A stretch of DNA of 64,000 nt from the NCBI GenBank assembly GCA_036307185.1, contig JAXJYC010000008.1:1-64000 (forward strand), in the 5' to 3' direction. The DNA comes from SVEL01 sp017381055 (GTDB taxonomy: Bacteria; Bacillota; Clostridia; Lachnospirales; Lachnospiraceae). Numbering within the stretch: the first letter of the stretch is position 1; every line of letters begins with the position of its first letter. The position numbers were made by a program, and so were the translations under genes. The notes under the pieces were generated by a model. The model searched no databases. It saw only the letters and a list, made by a program, of their open reading frames with translations, and was not told the origin of the DNA. Positions 33,576 through 42,489 of this stretch are shown piece by piece.

Positions 33576-33911
33576 TGGAGATGAGGGGAGTTGAACCCCT
33601 GTCCAAAAATCCATCCCATGTTCTTCTACTATCATAGTTTGTTCTTTGACATTCCCTCCTCTGCACGAAAACAAACATCCTTACAGATTCAGTAGCTTCA
33701 TAAATCTATCGCCGACTCAAAGCTTTGCCTGCGATGTTCCCTACAAGGTCGATGCCTTAATCCTAGCTGTAGGACACTAGGTTAAGACAGCTGCAACTAG
33801 GCAGCGATTGCTAAATTATCTTCAGCGTTTATATTTAAGTTCGCCATTTAACGCATTGCATACGGATAGCTTCACCATCTTCAAAATCCCTGTCGAAACC
33901 AGTACATCCCC
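33576..33911 (-). ncRNA. ssrA: Transfer-messenger RNA
   Basis: This 336-nt RNA rescues stalled ribosomes and tags the nascent protein. The 5' end GGGGATG pairs with CATCTCC at the 3' end (one G-U pair), the discriminator is A, and the T-arm reads GGGTTCAACTCCCC. The tag frame starts with GCG at 33844 and reads ANLNINAEDNLAIAA then TAG (33797). CCA is not encoded. smpB and rnr lie directly upstream, the usual Firmicute order. Confidence 0.97.
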
Positions 33912-33928
33912 GAGATGATATCTCACTA

Positions 33929-33957
33929 AATATATACCAACTTATATCTAAAGTCAA
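33929..33957 (-). promoter_or_regulatory. Promoter of tmRNA
   Basis: TTGACT (33952-33957) and TATATT (33929-33934) on the minus strand with a 17-bp spacer, 17 bases before the tmRNA 5' end. ssrA therefore does not depend on the smpB transcript. Confidence 0.75.
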
Positions 33958-33988
33958 CGATTTAGTGAGAAATTAAACTATAGATTTA

Positions 33989-34456
33989 TTAATATAAATT
34001 CTTAACCTTAAAATCCTTTTCAGCTTCTCTTCGCTGATCCTTCTTTGCTATATCCTGACGCTTATCGTATAGCTTCTTACCTCTAGCTAGACCTATCTTA
34101 ACCTTCACAAGACTTCCTTTAAAATACACTTCAAGTGGAACAAGTGTGTATCCCTTAGTTGCTAACTGTCCTGTAAGCTTATTAATCTCAGCCTTATGAA
34201 GCATAAGCTTTTTAGGTCTCAATGGATCCTTATTGAATATATTACCCTTTTCATATGGTGAAATATGCATATTGTAAGCATAAACTTCTCCTTTTTCAAT
34301 TCGAATAAAGGCTTCCTTTATACTACATTTACCCATTCTTAGAGACTTAACCTCTGTTCCATGAAGACAAATGCCAGCTTCGTAGCTTTCCTCTATAAAA
34401 TAATCAAAATATGCTTTTTTATTATTAGCAATTAATTTTGATGGTTCCTTTCCCAT
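33989..34456 (-). CDS. smpB: SsrA-binding protein
   Basis: It binds the tRNA-like part of tmRNA and delivers it to stalled ribosomes. The 155-residue length is normal. Family signatures are KKAYFDYFIEESYEAGICL, GTEVKSLR near residue 34, the LHKAEINKL segment, and a basic C-terminal tail (GKKLYDKRQDIAKKDQRREAEKD) that reads the empty mRNA channel. It lies 5 bases after rnr and just upstream of ssrA, its partner RNA. Confidence 0.98.
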   Translation of the reverse strand: MGKEPSKLIANNKKAYFDYFIEESYEAGICLHGTEVKSLRMGKCSIKEAFIRIEKGEVYAYNMHISPYEKGNIFNKDPLRPKKLMLHKAEINKLTGQLATKGYTLVPLEVYFKGSLVKVKIGLARGKKLYDKRQDIAKKDQRREAEKDFKVKNLY

Positions 34457-34461
34457 TTTCT

Positions 34462-36657
34462 CTACCTCTTTTCCTCATCTAAAACAATAGAAAAATCTAT
34501 GGTTCTATTAATCTTATCAGTATTTTCAACCATTATTCTTACCGTTTGTCCTAGGCGATACACATTTCCTGTCTTTTCACCTATCATTTCATAACGGTCT
34601 CCATCATAATGATAATAGTCATCCTTCATATATGTTACATGAACCATACCCTCTACTGTATTAGGTAACTCTACATATATTCCATAAGCAGTTATTCCTG
34701 ATATTACACCCTCAAACTCCTCACCAATTCTACGGGACATATATTGAACTTTCTTCATCTTTTCAACATCTCGCTCTGCTTCCTCAGCTCTACGTTCCAA
34801 GCGACTAGCCTCTGCCGAAACGTCTGCAAGAATATTATCATAATGATTTATTCTCTTCTCGTTTAACTTACCTCTAAGATTTTCCTTAATAATTCGATGA
34901 ATCTGCAAATCCGGATATCTTCTTATAGGCGAAGTAAAGTGACAATAATACTGCGTAGCAAGTCCAAAATGACCTGTACTTACAGTTGTATACTTCGCTT
35001 GTTTCATTGAACGAAGGGTAAGTCGACTAATAAGCGCCTCCTCCGGTGTGCCCTCAATTCTTACAAGTAGCTTCTGAATTTCCTTCGGATGAACCTCACT
35101 ACCGGTAGTCTTTATACCATATCCAAAGTTACTTATAAATGTTCCAAGCTTCAACATCTTCTCTGGATCCGGATTATCATGTGTTCTATACACAAATGGC
35201 AACTCCTGCCAGAAGAAATCCTCTGCCACAGTTTCATTAGCAATAAGCATAAAGTCTTCAATAATCTTTGTCGCCACGTTTCTCTCATATGGCAAAATAT
35301 CAACTGGAAATCCCTTCTCATCAAGGTAAATCTTACTCTCAGGGAAGTCAAAATCGATAGAACCTCTTGTTCTTCTCTTTTCCCTAAGAATTGCTGCTAA
35401 TTCCTCCATAAGCTTAAACATTGGCACAAGCTCTTCATATTCCTTACAAGTCTCTTCATCAGAATATGTCAATATCTTATTAACTGCAGTATAAGTCATT
35501 CGTCTATCTATATTCACCACAGTTTCCGCAATCTTATGACCTATAACCTTGCCCTTCTCATCTATTTCCATAATGCAGCTAAGTGCTAAACGATCAACGC
35601 CTGCATTTAGCGAACATAGCCCATTGGATAACTTATGAGGAAGCATAGGAATAACTCTATCAACCAAATAAACGCTAGTTCCACGCTTTAATGCCTCTCT
35701 ATCAAGGGGACTATTCTCTGTGACATAATTAGACACATCAGCAATATGAACACCTAACTTATATATGCCATTTTCTTTTGATAGAGATATAGCATCATCC
35801 AAATCCTTGGCGTCTTCTCCATCAATAGTAACCATCTGCACACCCGTCAAATCCAATCTTCCAGCTTTATCCTTAGCTGGTACCTCCTCTGGCATGTCTT
35901 CAACCTGTCTTAACACATCCTTAGGATATTCCATAGGAATATTGAAAGATTCAACTACACTTAAAATATCTGTCCCTGGATCATTAATATGTCCGATAAT
36001 CTTTTTTACAATACCTTCTGGCTTTTTATTCTTTCCACCAAAATCTGTTATCTTAACAACAACCTTATGTCCTGTTACTGCACCTTTAGAACGTTCCACC
36101 GGGATATAAATATCCTTAGTAAACTTTGTGTTATCTGATATTACAAAACCAAAGCTCTTGCTTTTCTTATATATACCAACTATTTCTTGAAAGCCTCTCT
36201 CTAGTATCTTAACTATCTCTCCTTCTCTTTTTAACTTAGTCGAAGCTGCGTTAGAACTAGAATTTTGAGTCCCCTTCCCCTGACTTGTAAGCTTTACAAG
36301 AACTTTATCAGTATGAAGAGCTCCATGCACCTGGCTCTCAGGTATAAATATATCCTCTCCATCTTCCATTCTAATAAAACCAAAGCCTCTCTGATTAGAC
36401 TCAAAAATACCTTCAATAAAATCCGAAGACATCTTCTCATTTTTTTCTTCTATACCCTCTGGAAGCATTATCTTGCCTCTCTTAGTTATAACAAGCTTGC
36501 CTTCACTCTCAAGAAGATTTACCACATGATGTAACTCCTCTCTTTGGAATTTAGGCACATTAAGTAGAATAGCCAACTCCTTTATCTTCATAGGCACATA
36601 GAATTCGCCAGCTATCACGTCCAATATTATTTTTTTCTTTTCCTCAAGTCTATCCAT
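34462..36657 (-). CDS. rnr: Ribonuclease R
   Basis: A processive 3'-5' exoribonuclease that degrades structured RNA, including tmRNA-targeted messages. The 731-residue protein has an N-terminal winged-helix region, two cold-shock domains (GFGFIRMEDGEDIFIPESQVHGA near residue 92; SFGFVISDN), the RNB catalytic domain with the metal-binding Asp cluster in TIDGEDAKDLDDAISL (near 270) and GVHIADVSNYV, HFTSPIRRYPDLQIHR, and a C-terminal S1 domain (EGVISGITAYGIYVELPN). It is followed 5 bases later by smpB, which supports joint expression in ribosome rescue. Confidence 0.97.
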   Translation of the reverse strand: MDRLEEKKKIILDVIAGEFYVPMKIKELAILLNVPKFQREELHHVVNLLESEGKLVITKRGKIMLPEGIEEKNEKMSSDFIEGIFESNQRGFGFIRMEDGEDIFIPESQVHGALHTDKVLVKLTSQGKGTQNSSSNAASTKLKREGEIVKILERGFQEIVGIYKKSKSFGFVISDNTKFTKDIYIPVERSKGAVTGHKVVVKITDFGGKNKKPEGIVKKIIGHINDPGTDILSVVESFNIPMEYPKDVLRQVEDMPEEVPAKDKAGRLDLTGVQMVTIDGEDAKDLDDAISLSKENGIYKLGVHIADVSNYVTENSPLDREALKRGTSVYLVDRVIPMLPHKLSNGLCSLNAGVDRLALSCIMEIDEKGKVIGHKIAETVVNIDRRMTYTAVNKILTYSDEETCKEYEELVPMFKLMEELAAILREKRRTRGSIDFDFPESKIYLDEKGFPVDILPYERNVATKIIEDFMLIANETVAEDFFWQELPFVYRTHDNPDPEKMLKLGTFISNFGYGIKTTGSEVHPKEIQKLLVRIEGTPEEALISRLTLRSMKQAKYTTVSTGHFGLATQYYCHFTSPIRRYPDLQIHRIIKENLRGKLNEKRINHYDNILADVSAEASRLERRAEEAERDVEKMKKVQYMSRRIGEEFEGVISGITAYGIYVELPNTVEGMVHVTYMKDDYYHYDGDRYEMIGEKTGNVYRLGQTVRIMVENTDKINRTIDFSIVLDEEKR

Positions 36658-36695
36658 CCTATATACCTCCTAATTCTTTAATATCCTAATACGGT

Positions 36696-36733
36696 AAAAA
36701 AGACCTTCTCTACATTCGTAGAAAAGGTCTTTT
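36696..36733 (-). terminator. Terminator between secG and rnr
   Basis: AAAAGACCTTcTCTAC and GTAGAaAAGGTCTTTT form a stem of about 15 bp with one mismatch; T-runs lie on both sides. It lies 12 bases after the secG stop and should separate secG from rnr transcripts at least in part. Confidence 0.85.
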
Positions 36734-36745
36734 GTTAATCATAAA

Positions 36746-36982
36746 TTACTTATTTATTATGTTCAATACAACTGCAATCACGATGAAAAGGAATACTAAA
36801 ATCTTAGTGAACTTCTCAAGTGCGCCTTCCATTGAACGACCCTTATTCTTACCCCAATAAGTATCAGCAGCACCGTTAACTACGCCTAAACCTGCTGACT
36901 TACCTTCCTGAAGTAATACTACTACTGTTAAAATTAAACTTATTATAATAAAAACAACTGTTAAAACTGTACTCATTGTCAT
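36746..36982 (-). CDS. secG: Preprotein translocase subunit SecG
   Basis: It is the small accessory subunit of the SecYEG channel. The 78-residue protein has two membrane helices (STVLTVVFIIISLILTVVVLL and FTKILVFLFIVIAVVLNII) joined by the typical cytoplasmic loop with QEGKSAGLG. AGGAGG lies four bases before the ATG at 36982; an ATG two codons later (36976) is also possible. An upstream GTG at 37018 gives an untypical extension and is rejected. It stands upstream of rnr-smpB-ssrA, the conserved clostridial arrangement. Confidence 0.93.
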   Translation of the reverse strand: MTMSTVLTVVFIIISLILTVVVLLQEGKSAGLGVVNGAADTYWGKNKGRSMEGALEKFTKILVFLFIVIAVVLNIINK

Positions 36983-37069
36983 TACACCTCCTATACTCAA
37001 GCTTTCTAATTCTATCACAGCAAAAGTGTAAAATCAAGTAAAATTTTTCATTCCACTTTCATTCTACTA

Positions 37070-38308
37070 TTATTGCCTTAATAAATATTTCTCATCAATA
37101 TAATCAGATATTATTTTTTCTATAAATTCCATGCTAAATGACACTCCGCCCCTAGTTATAATACCATGACTACTTGCCATTTCACTTGTATATGTCCATA
37201 TAGGATATATTCCTGTTATATTAGCATTTCCTTCTGTATGTGTATAATGAGTAATTACAGGCATCAAACCTGTCTTTGTCTCATCCAATGTGATACTATC
37301 ATCCTCTAGCTTAAGAGTGATTCTAGCAATTCCGCCTATCATTGCATCTGCATAATTAAATGAAGAACAGAAATTACCTACACTATAGTAACACATACCA
37401 ACATTGCCATTATCAGTCTGTATTTCTTCTATCTCGCCAATATAATGTGAGCTTGCGCCTACTATAAGGTCAGCTCCTGCCTCAACCATAGCCTTCGCCA
37501 ATTCTCTCTGGCTATCTGTTGTCTCATATGTGTAATCAGCGACCCAATACGGAAATACTATTACATAATCTGCAACTTCATTTGCCTTTGTTATATCTTC
37601 CACTACCTCATCCTTTACAAGATAGTTTACCATATATTTATCATCTTGGCTTTCTATTGATTTATTCATACCCGCTGTATAATTAAGCAACGCTACTTTA
37701 ACACCCTTAACTTCCATAACTGGTATGTTTTCTGCATCTTCTATAGTATTATTCACACCTATTGGCAACACATTAGAATTACTCTTCCACAACGAAATAC
37801 TGTTCTTTATAGCCGCTGTACCCAAGTCATTTGTATGATTAGATGCTAAAAGCGCTACATTTATGCCAGCTTTCTCAATTGCACTTATCATTTCCTCTGG
37901 TGTATTGAAGTTAGGATATCCTTTGACACCTAAATCATTTCCACCAATTATTGTTGTCTGATATATAGCTGCAATATCTGCCTCAGAAGCATACATTTTT
38001 AAATTGTCAAATAAGAAGTCATAATTATATGTTCCATCTGACTGCTTACCACTATCTATTACACTATCATGGACAAAGTTTTCGCCAAACACAACGATGG
38101 AAATCTCCTTATCCTCTTCTTCAGCAGGCTCTGTCGGAGTTATATCTCCATCTATTGTATTGCTTAACGTTTCCTCTTCCTTTATATTTGTGGCAGGCTC
38201 TTTTTTTACTAAATTACTTATATCTACAAAGATAACAAATACATAGTAAAAGACGAGACACATTACAGTCATCGCAAGAACTAAAAGTACATTTTTTAGC
38301 TTTTTCAT
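37070..38308 (-). CDS. CapA-family protein (metallophosphatase fold)
   Basis: The 412-residue protein has an N-terminal membrane anchor (about 8-30), an acidic linker and a CapA/PgsA-like domain from about 68: IVVFGENFVHDSVID, IGGNDLGVKGYPNFNTPEE, LLASNHTNDLG, and later IVGASSHYIGEIE. CapA relatives are linked to poly-gamma-glutamate export or capsule formation and have a calcineurin-like fold; the usual DxxxG start is altered here to FGENFVHD. No capsule genes are adjacent, so substrate is open. It lies between gpmI and secG. Confidence 0.85.
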   Translation of the reverse strand: MKKLKNVLLVLAMTVMCLVFYYVFVIFVDISNLVKKEPATNIKEEETLSNTIDGDITPTEPAEEEDKEISIVVFGENFVHDSVIDSGKQSDGTYNYDFLFDNLKMYASEADIAAIYQTTIIGGNDLGVKGYPNFNTPEEMISAIEKAGINVALLASNHTNDLGTAAIKNSISLWKSNSNVLPIGVNNTIEDAENIPVMEVKGVKVALLNYTAGMNKSIESQDDKYMVNYLVKDEVVEDITKANEVADYVIVFPYWVADYTYETTDSQRELAKAMVEAGADLIVGASSHYIGEIEEIQTDNGNVGMCYYSVGNFCSSFNYADAMIGGIARITLKLEDDSITLDETKTGLMPVITHYTHTEGNANITGIYPIWTYTSEMASSHGIITRGGVSFSMEFIEKIISDYIDEKYLLRQ

Positions 38309-38335
38309 ACGATTCCCTCTAATTCTAGGTGCTTA

Positions 38336-39874
38336 TTACTTACAAAGTAATGACTTACCTGTCATCTGACTTGGCTTTTCCATACCCATTAAGTCAATTA
38401 ATGTAGGAATGATATCTGCAAGACATCCACCTTCCATAAGCTTATACTCTGGTGCAGCATTTACAAGGATAAATGGTACCTGATTTGTTGTATGAGCTGT
38501 AAAGCTTTCGCCTGTCTCGTAATCAACAAGCTGCTCTGCATTACCGTGATCGGCACAGATAAACATTGTACCATCTACCGACTTAAGAGCTTCTACTGCC
38601 TTTCCTACGCACTCATCAACAGCCTCAACTGCCTTAACTGCTGCATCTTCAATACCTGTATGACCAACCATATCTGGATTTGCAAAGTTAATGATGATCA
38701 CATCATACTTATCAGCTGTAATAGCCTCACAAAGCTTATCACATACCTCATATGCGCTCATCTCTGGCTTTAAGTCGTATGTTGCTACCTTAGGTGACTT
38801 TACAAGAATTCTATCTTCACCTTCATTTGGCTCCTCTACACCACCGTTAAAGAAGAATGTTACGTGAGCATACTTCTCTGTCTCAGCGATTCTAGCCTGC
38901 TTTAATCCATTAGCTGCAAGGAACTCACCAAATGTGTTATCAAGCATTACCTTCTTAAATGCAACTTCCTTGTTAGGGATTGTTCCATCATACTCTGTAA
39001 AGCATACGAATGTTACATCCTTTCTAGCAGCTCTCTCAAAACCATCAAACTCATCCATACAGAATGCTCTTGTAATTTCTCTAGCTCTATCTGGGCGGAA
39101 GTTGAAGAATACAACTGAATCCTTATCTGAAACTGTCGCTACTGGAGCACCATTTTCTACTATAACTGTTGGAACTACGAACTCATCTGTAACTTCCTTA
39201 GCGTATGAGTCAGCAATAGCTGTAACTGGGCACTGTGCTTCCTCACCAACGCCTTCTGTAATAGCCTTATACGCCTTCTCAACTCTATCCCATCTATTAT
39301 CTCTATCCATTGCATAGTAACGACCTGAAACAGAAGCCACCTTACCAACTCCGATTTCTTCCATCTTAGCAACTAACTGCTCCATAAATCCCTTACCAGA
39401 TGTAGGAGCTGTATCTCTACCATCTAAGAATGCATGAACATATACATTTTCAATTCCCTCTCTCTTAGCCATCTCAAGAAGACCAAAAAGATGTGTAAGG
39501 TGACTATGAACACCACCGTCTGAAAGAAGACCAAATGTATGAAGAGCAGAACCGTTCTTCTTACAATTGTTCATAGCATTAAGAAGAGCTTCATTCTTGA
39601 AGAAATCTCCATCTTCGATTTCCTTTGTAATACGTGTAAGTTCCTGATATACAATACGGCCAGCACCCATATTAAGATGTCCAACCTCTGAATTTCCCAT
39701 CTGACCATCCGGAAGACCTACTGCCATACCACTTGCATTTCCTCTTACAAATGGACATTCAGCCATAAGCTTATCCATAACAGGTGTCTTTGCTATAGAT
39801 ACAGCATTTCCCTGTGACTTCTCATTTAATCCATATCCATCAAGTATCATTAAAACAACTGGTTTCTTGCTCAT
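38336..39874 (-). CDS. gpmI: Phosphoglycerate mutase, cofactor-independent
   Basis: It converts 3-phosphoglycerate to 2-phosphoglycerate by a Mn-dependent phosphoserine mechanism. The 512-residue protein has the alkaline-phosphatase-like MILDGYGLN metal site, catalytic Ser62 in MGNSEVGHLNMGAGR, DGRDTAPTSG, FFNFRPDRAREITRAF, and the C-terminal metal ligands in NFANPDMVGHTG and FICADHGNAEQL. In Clostridium this gene often lies between tpiA and eno next to secG-rnr-smpB; here it keeps the secG neighbourhood but is 31 kb from gap-pgk-tpiA and eno is not in the window. Confidence 0.98.
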   Translation of the reverse strand: MSKKPVVLMILDGYGLNEKSQGNAVSIAKTPVMDKLMAECPFVRGNASGMAVGLPDGQMGNSEVGHLNMGAGRIVYQELTRITKEIEDGDFFKNEALLNAMNNCKKNGSALHTFGLLSDGGVHSHLTHLFGLLEMAKREGIENVYVHAFLDGRDTAPTSGKGFMEQLVAKMEEIGVGKVASVSGRYYAMDRDNRWDRVEKAYKAITEGVGEEAQCPVTAIADSYAKEVTDEFVVPTVIVENGAPVATVSDKDSVVFFNFRPDRAREITRAFCMDEFDGFERAARKDVTFVCFTEYDGTIPNKEVAFKKVMLDNTFGEFLAANGLKQARIAETEKYAHVTFFFNGGVEEPNEGEDRILVKSPKVATYDLKPEMSAYEVCDKLCEAITADKYDVIIINFANPDMVGHTGIEDAAVKAVEAVDECVGKAVEALKSVDGTMFICADHGNAEQLVDYETGESFTAHTTNQVPFILVNAAPEYKLMEGGCLADIIPTLIDLMGMEKPSQMTGKSLLCK

Positions 39875-39971
39875 TTTTATATCTCCTTTAATAATTTTAT
39901 CTTGTTTAATATATTTCCATTCGACAGTTTATCATACTGCCAAAAGAATTTCAATAATTAACAAATCCTCA

Positions 39972-41180
39972 TTATCTGCGATTTTGCATTTCCATTTCTC
40001 TTCTTCTTTGCATACGCATAAGTCTTCTTTTTCTTCTCTGATATCTCATATACTGGACATATACATAGTAGATAATGAATACGGTTACTACCAATATAAG
40101 TATCTTCCAACCAATCCACATTCCATCATTAGCATTATCTTTATCTTTGTCATTTTCTAATACTACTTTATCTACTGTCCCACTCACATTACCAGAACTT
40201 ATAGTTTCTTTTTCACCACTCTGCGAAAGCTTAGCGTACTCCTCATCAAACTTGTCATATACTTCCTGACCCACATACTCCTTAACATAATCATAAAGGT
40301 TTGTAGTATCAGCATAAGCACTAAGTGAATTTGCAGACTTCATTACTACACACATAAGTGTTCTTCCATTAATATTTGCATATGTTACTAATGTTCCACC
40401 TGCTTTATCAGTATAGCCTGTCTTTCCACCTATACAGTCTTCATAATACTCTTCTTTATACTCATTTATAAGTCTATTATTATTTCTCCAATATCTAATC
40501 TCCGGTTGCTTATTAGTAGGTTGACACTCGTAGTATCCAGTAGAACAAAATGTCTTGAATGCTTCACAATTATCATAAGCATACTTTCCAATAAGTGCCA
40601 TATCATAAGCTGTTGTATAATGATTATCATCATGAAGGCCATGAGCATTAGTAAAGTTTGTATTTAAACAACCTATCTCCTCAGCTTTATCCGTCATCAT
40701 ATTAGCAAAATTTGTCATAGTACCACCTACATGCTCTGCTAATCCATTTGCCAAATCATTTCCAGATATAAGCATAAGACCATACAAACACTGCTCAACA
40801 GTAAGCTGCTCGTCCACATCCACATATGCTGCACTACTTCCTGCTTCTACTGTAAATACTGCCTCATAGGAAAATGTTACAACATCATCCATCTGCGCAT
40901 TTTCTAATGTCAATATAGCAGTCATAATCTTTGTAATACTTGCTGGATAAAGCTTATCCTTAATATTCTTCTCAACAAGTGTATATCCCGTACTCATATC
41001 TACAACTATTGCTGATTGAGATAACAAATCTGGCAATTCTTCATCTCTACCTGTAGCTGTATAAATACTTTTTTCACCATTTGATGGATGCACACTCACA
41101 TCTTCTGATGCTATAACAGTCTCTACCATCATTATGCATATAAGAAAAATTGCTATGATTTTTCCAAATTGCTTTCTCAT
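39972..41180 (-). CDS. D-alanyl-D-alanine carboxypeptidase (PBP5 type)
   Basis: It trims the terminal D-Ala of peptidoglycan stem peptides. The 402-residue protein has an N-terminal signal segment (about 5-24) and the serine-penicillin-binding motifs: SxxK in YPASITKIM (S81, K84), SGN in LISGNDLA (S139) and KTG in GGKTGYTDKAGG (near 255). A C-terminal membrane helix (IGWKILILVVTVFIIYYVYV) and a basic tail anchor it, in place of the usual amphipathic helix. It is the last gene of a five-gene operon, 13 bases after the Cache-PAS gene. Confidence 0.94.
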   Translation of the reverse strand: MRKQFGKIIAIFLICIMMVETVIASEDVSVHPSNGEKSIYTATGRDEELPDLLSQSAIVVDMSTGYTLVEKNIKDKLYPASITKIMTAILTLENAQMDDVVTFSYEAVFTVEAGSSAAYVDVDEQLTVEQCLYGLMLISGNDLANGLAEHVGGTMTNFANMMTDKAEEIGCLNTNFTNAHGLHDDNHYTTAYDMALIGKYAYDNCEAFKTFCSTGYYECQPTNKQPEIRYWRNNNRLINEYKEEYYEDCIGGKTGYTDKAGGTLVTYANINGRTLMCVVMKSANSLSAYADTTNLYDYVKEYVGQEVYDKFDEEYAKLSQSGEKETISSGNVSGTVDKVVLENDKDKDNANDGMWIGWKILILVVTVFIIYYVYVQYMRYQRRKRRLMRMQRRREMEMQNRR

Positions 41181-41193
41181 ATGTTCTCCACTC

Positions 41194-42468
41194 CTACATA
41201 TTTAGTAAACAAGGTTCGATAACACCTACTACTTTTTGCAATTTACCTCTTCTAGTCTTAATAGCAGCAAGCTTAAATATACAATTAACAACCTCTCCCT
41301 GTTCATTCTTAATTCCTGCCTGGAATCTTACAAATTCCTTCTCATTTTTAAGAACATCTATAATCTGATTAAATCTTTCTATATCATCCTCTGCAATATA
41401 TCTTGTAATATCAGACTTAAGATCTTTCTTCTCTGGCTCGTAACCAAGTACCTTCTTCCAATTCTCATTACAGAACATTGTATCCTTGGCGCAGCTATAA
41501 TCAATAATAATACTATCAGAATATTTAGTTACAAAGTAATATCTCTGTCTATTTAACTGATTTCCCTTACTCTCTGAGAATACCATTCTTACAAGGAAAA
41601 GCATAAGAATCACAGTAAGCATAGCTATCTCAAAGAAAAATACTGTTCCATCTGTCTTGATATCTTCATTTGTTGCTTCAACACTCTGAGCTGAAACTAT
41701 AGATACCATATACCACTTATTATAATCTGTTCTAGCATAACATATATACTTTTTCGCTTCTCCAGAATCATATGAAATATATCCACTCTTTCTTGACTGC
41801 ATACTCTTAACCAGCTTAGATGCTGACTTATCATCATTTAAAATCATCTTTATATTTTCAACTTCGTCAAGACCATAACCTCTAGATATAAGTGTTCCAT
41901 CCTGTTTTACAATAAATACATTGCCATATTTATTCAAATCAGTAATATCTGTAAATGTTGTAAACTGTTCTAAAGTAGAATAAACCTTAAGTATACCTAC
42001 AACTAATTTATCCTTTTTTATAGGAATATAGTAATTAATACCTTTTAAGCCGCCAAATGAATCATATTTGATCTCAATTGATGACTTGCCCTTACATGCT
42101 TTCTTAAACTTGTCATTCTCTGCGTATATACCTGTTTCTTGTGATATATAGCTATCACCCTCTGTATTTATCAAGTCAAACTCTGTATAGCCAGCTGAAT
42201 CTGACTGATTACGAAGGGCATCTTCTAATACATCAAGATTTATCTCCTCAAGATTACCAATAAAATTAGCAACTGCTTCATAAGTTTCCAATCTTTCCTC
42301 AAGCTTAATATCTATACATTCCTTTGTCTCATCAATCAAAGATTTAAGATGAGCATCGGTCTGTTTTTCTAACCTCTTATTAATATTTCCTGTATATTGT
42401 ATGTATGCTAACACATTGATTAACAAAATAATTATAGCAATAATATACTGTTTAAATCTCTTTCTCAT
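41194..42468 (-). CDS. Cache-PAS membrane sensor without output domain
   Basis: A 424-residue protein with a membrane helix near 7-23, an extracytoplasmic double-Cache-like sensor (about 30-270: AVANFIGNLEEINLDVLEDA, YYIPIKKDKLVVGILKVYS, KKYICYARTDYNKWYMVSI), a second helix near 274-296 (FFFEIAMLTVILMLFLVRMV) and a C-terminal PAS domain (YSDSIIIDYSCAKDTMFCN, YIAEDDIERFNQII, VVGVIEP). Relatives usually continue into a GGDEF, EAL or kinase domain; here a normal stop ends the frame. It may signal through a partner or be a truncated former cyclase. It is 21 bases after the SNF2 gene. Confidence 0.82.
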   Translation of the reverse strand: MRKRFKQYIIAIIILLINVLAYIQYTGNINKRLEKQTDAHLKSLIDETKECIDIKLEERLETYEAVANFIGNLEEINLDVLEDALRNQSDSAGYTEFDLINTEGDSYISQETGIYAENDKFKKACKGKSSIEIKYDSFGGLKGINYYIPIKKDKLVVGILKVYSTLEQFTTFTDITDLNKYGNVFIVKQDGTLISRGYGLDEVENIKMILNDDKSASKLVKSMQSRKSGYISYDSGEAKKYICYARTDYNKWYMVSIVSAQSVEATNEDIKTDGTVFFFEIAMLTVILMLFLVRMVFSESKGNQLNRQRYYFVTKYSDSIIIDYSCAKDTMFCNENWKKVLGYEPEKKDLKSDITRYIAEDDIERFNQIIDVLKNEKEFVRFQAGIKNEQGEVVNCIFKLAAIKTRRGKLQKVVGVIEPCLLNM

Positions 42469-42489
42469 TATTAGTATCCTCCTCGTTTC

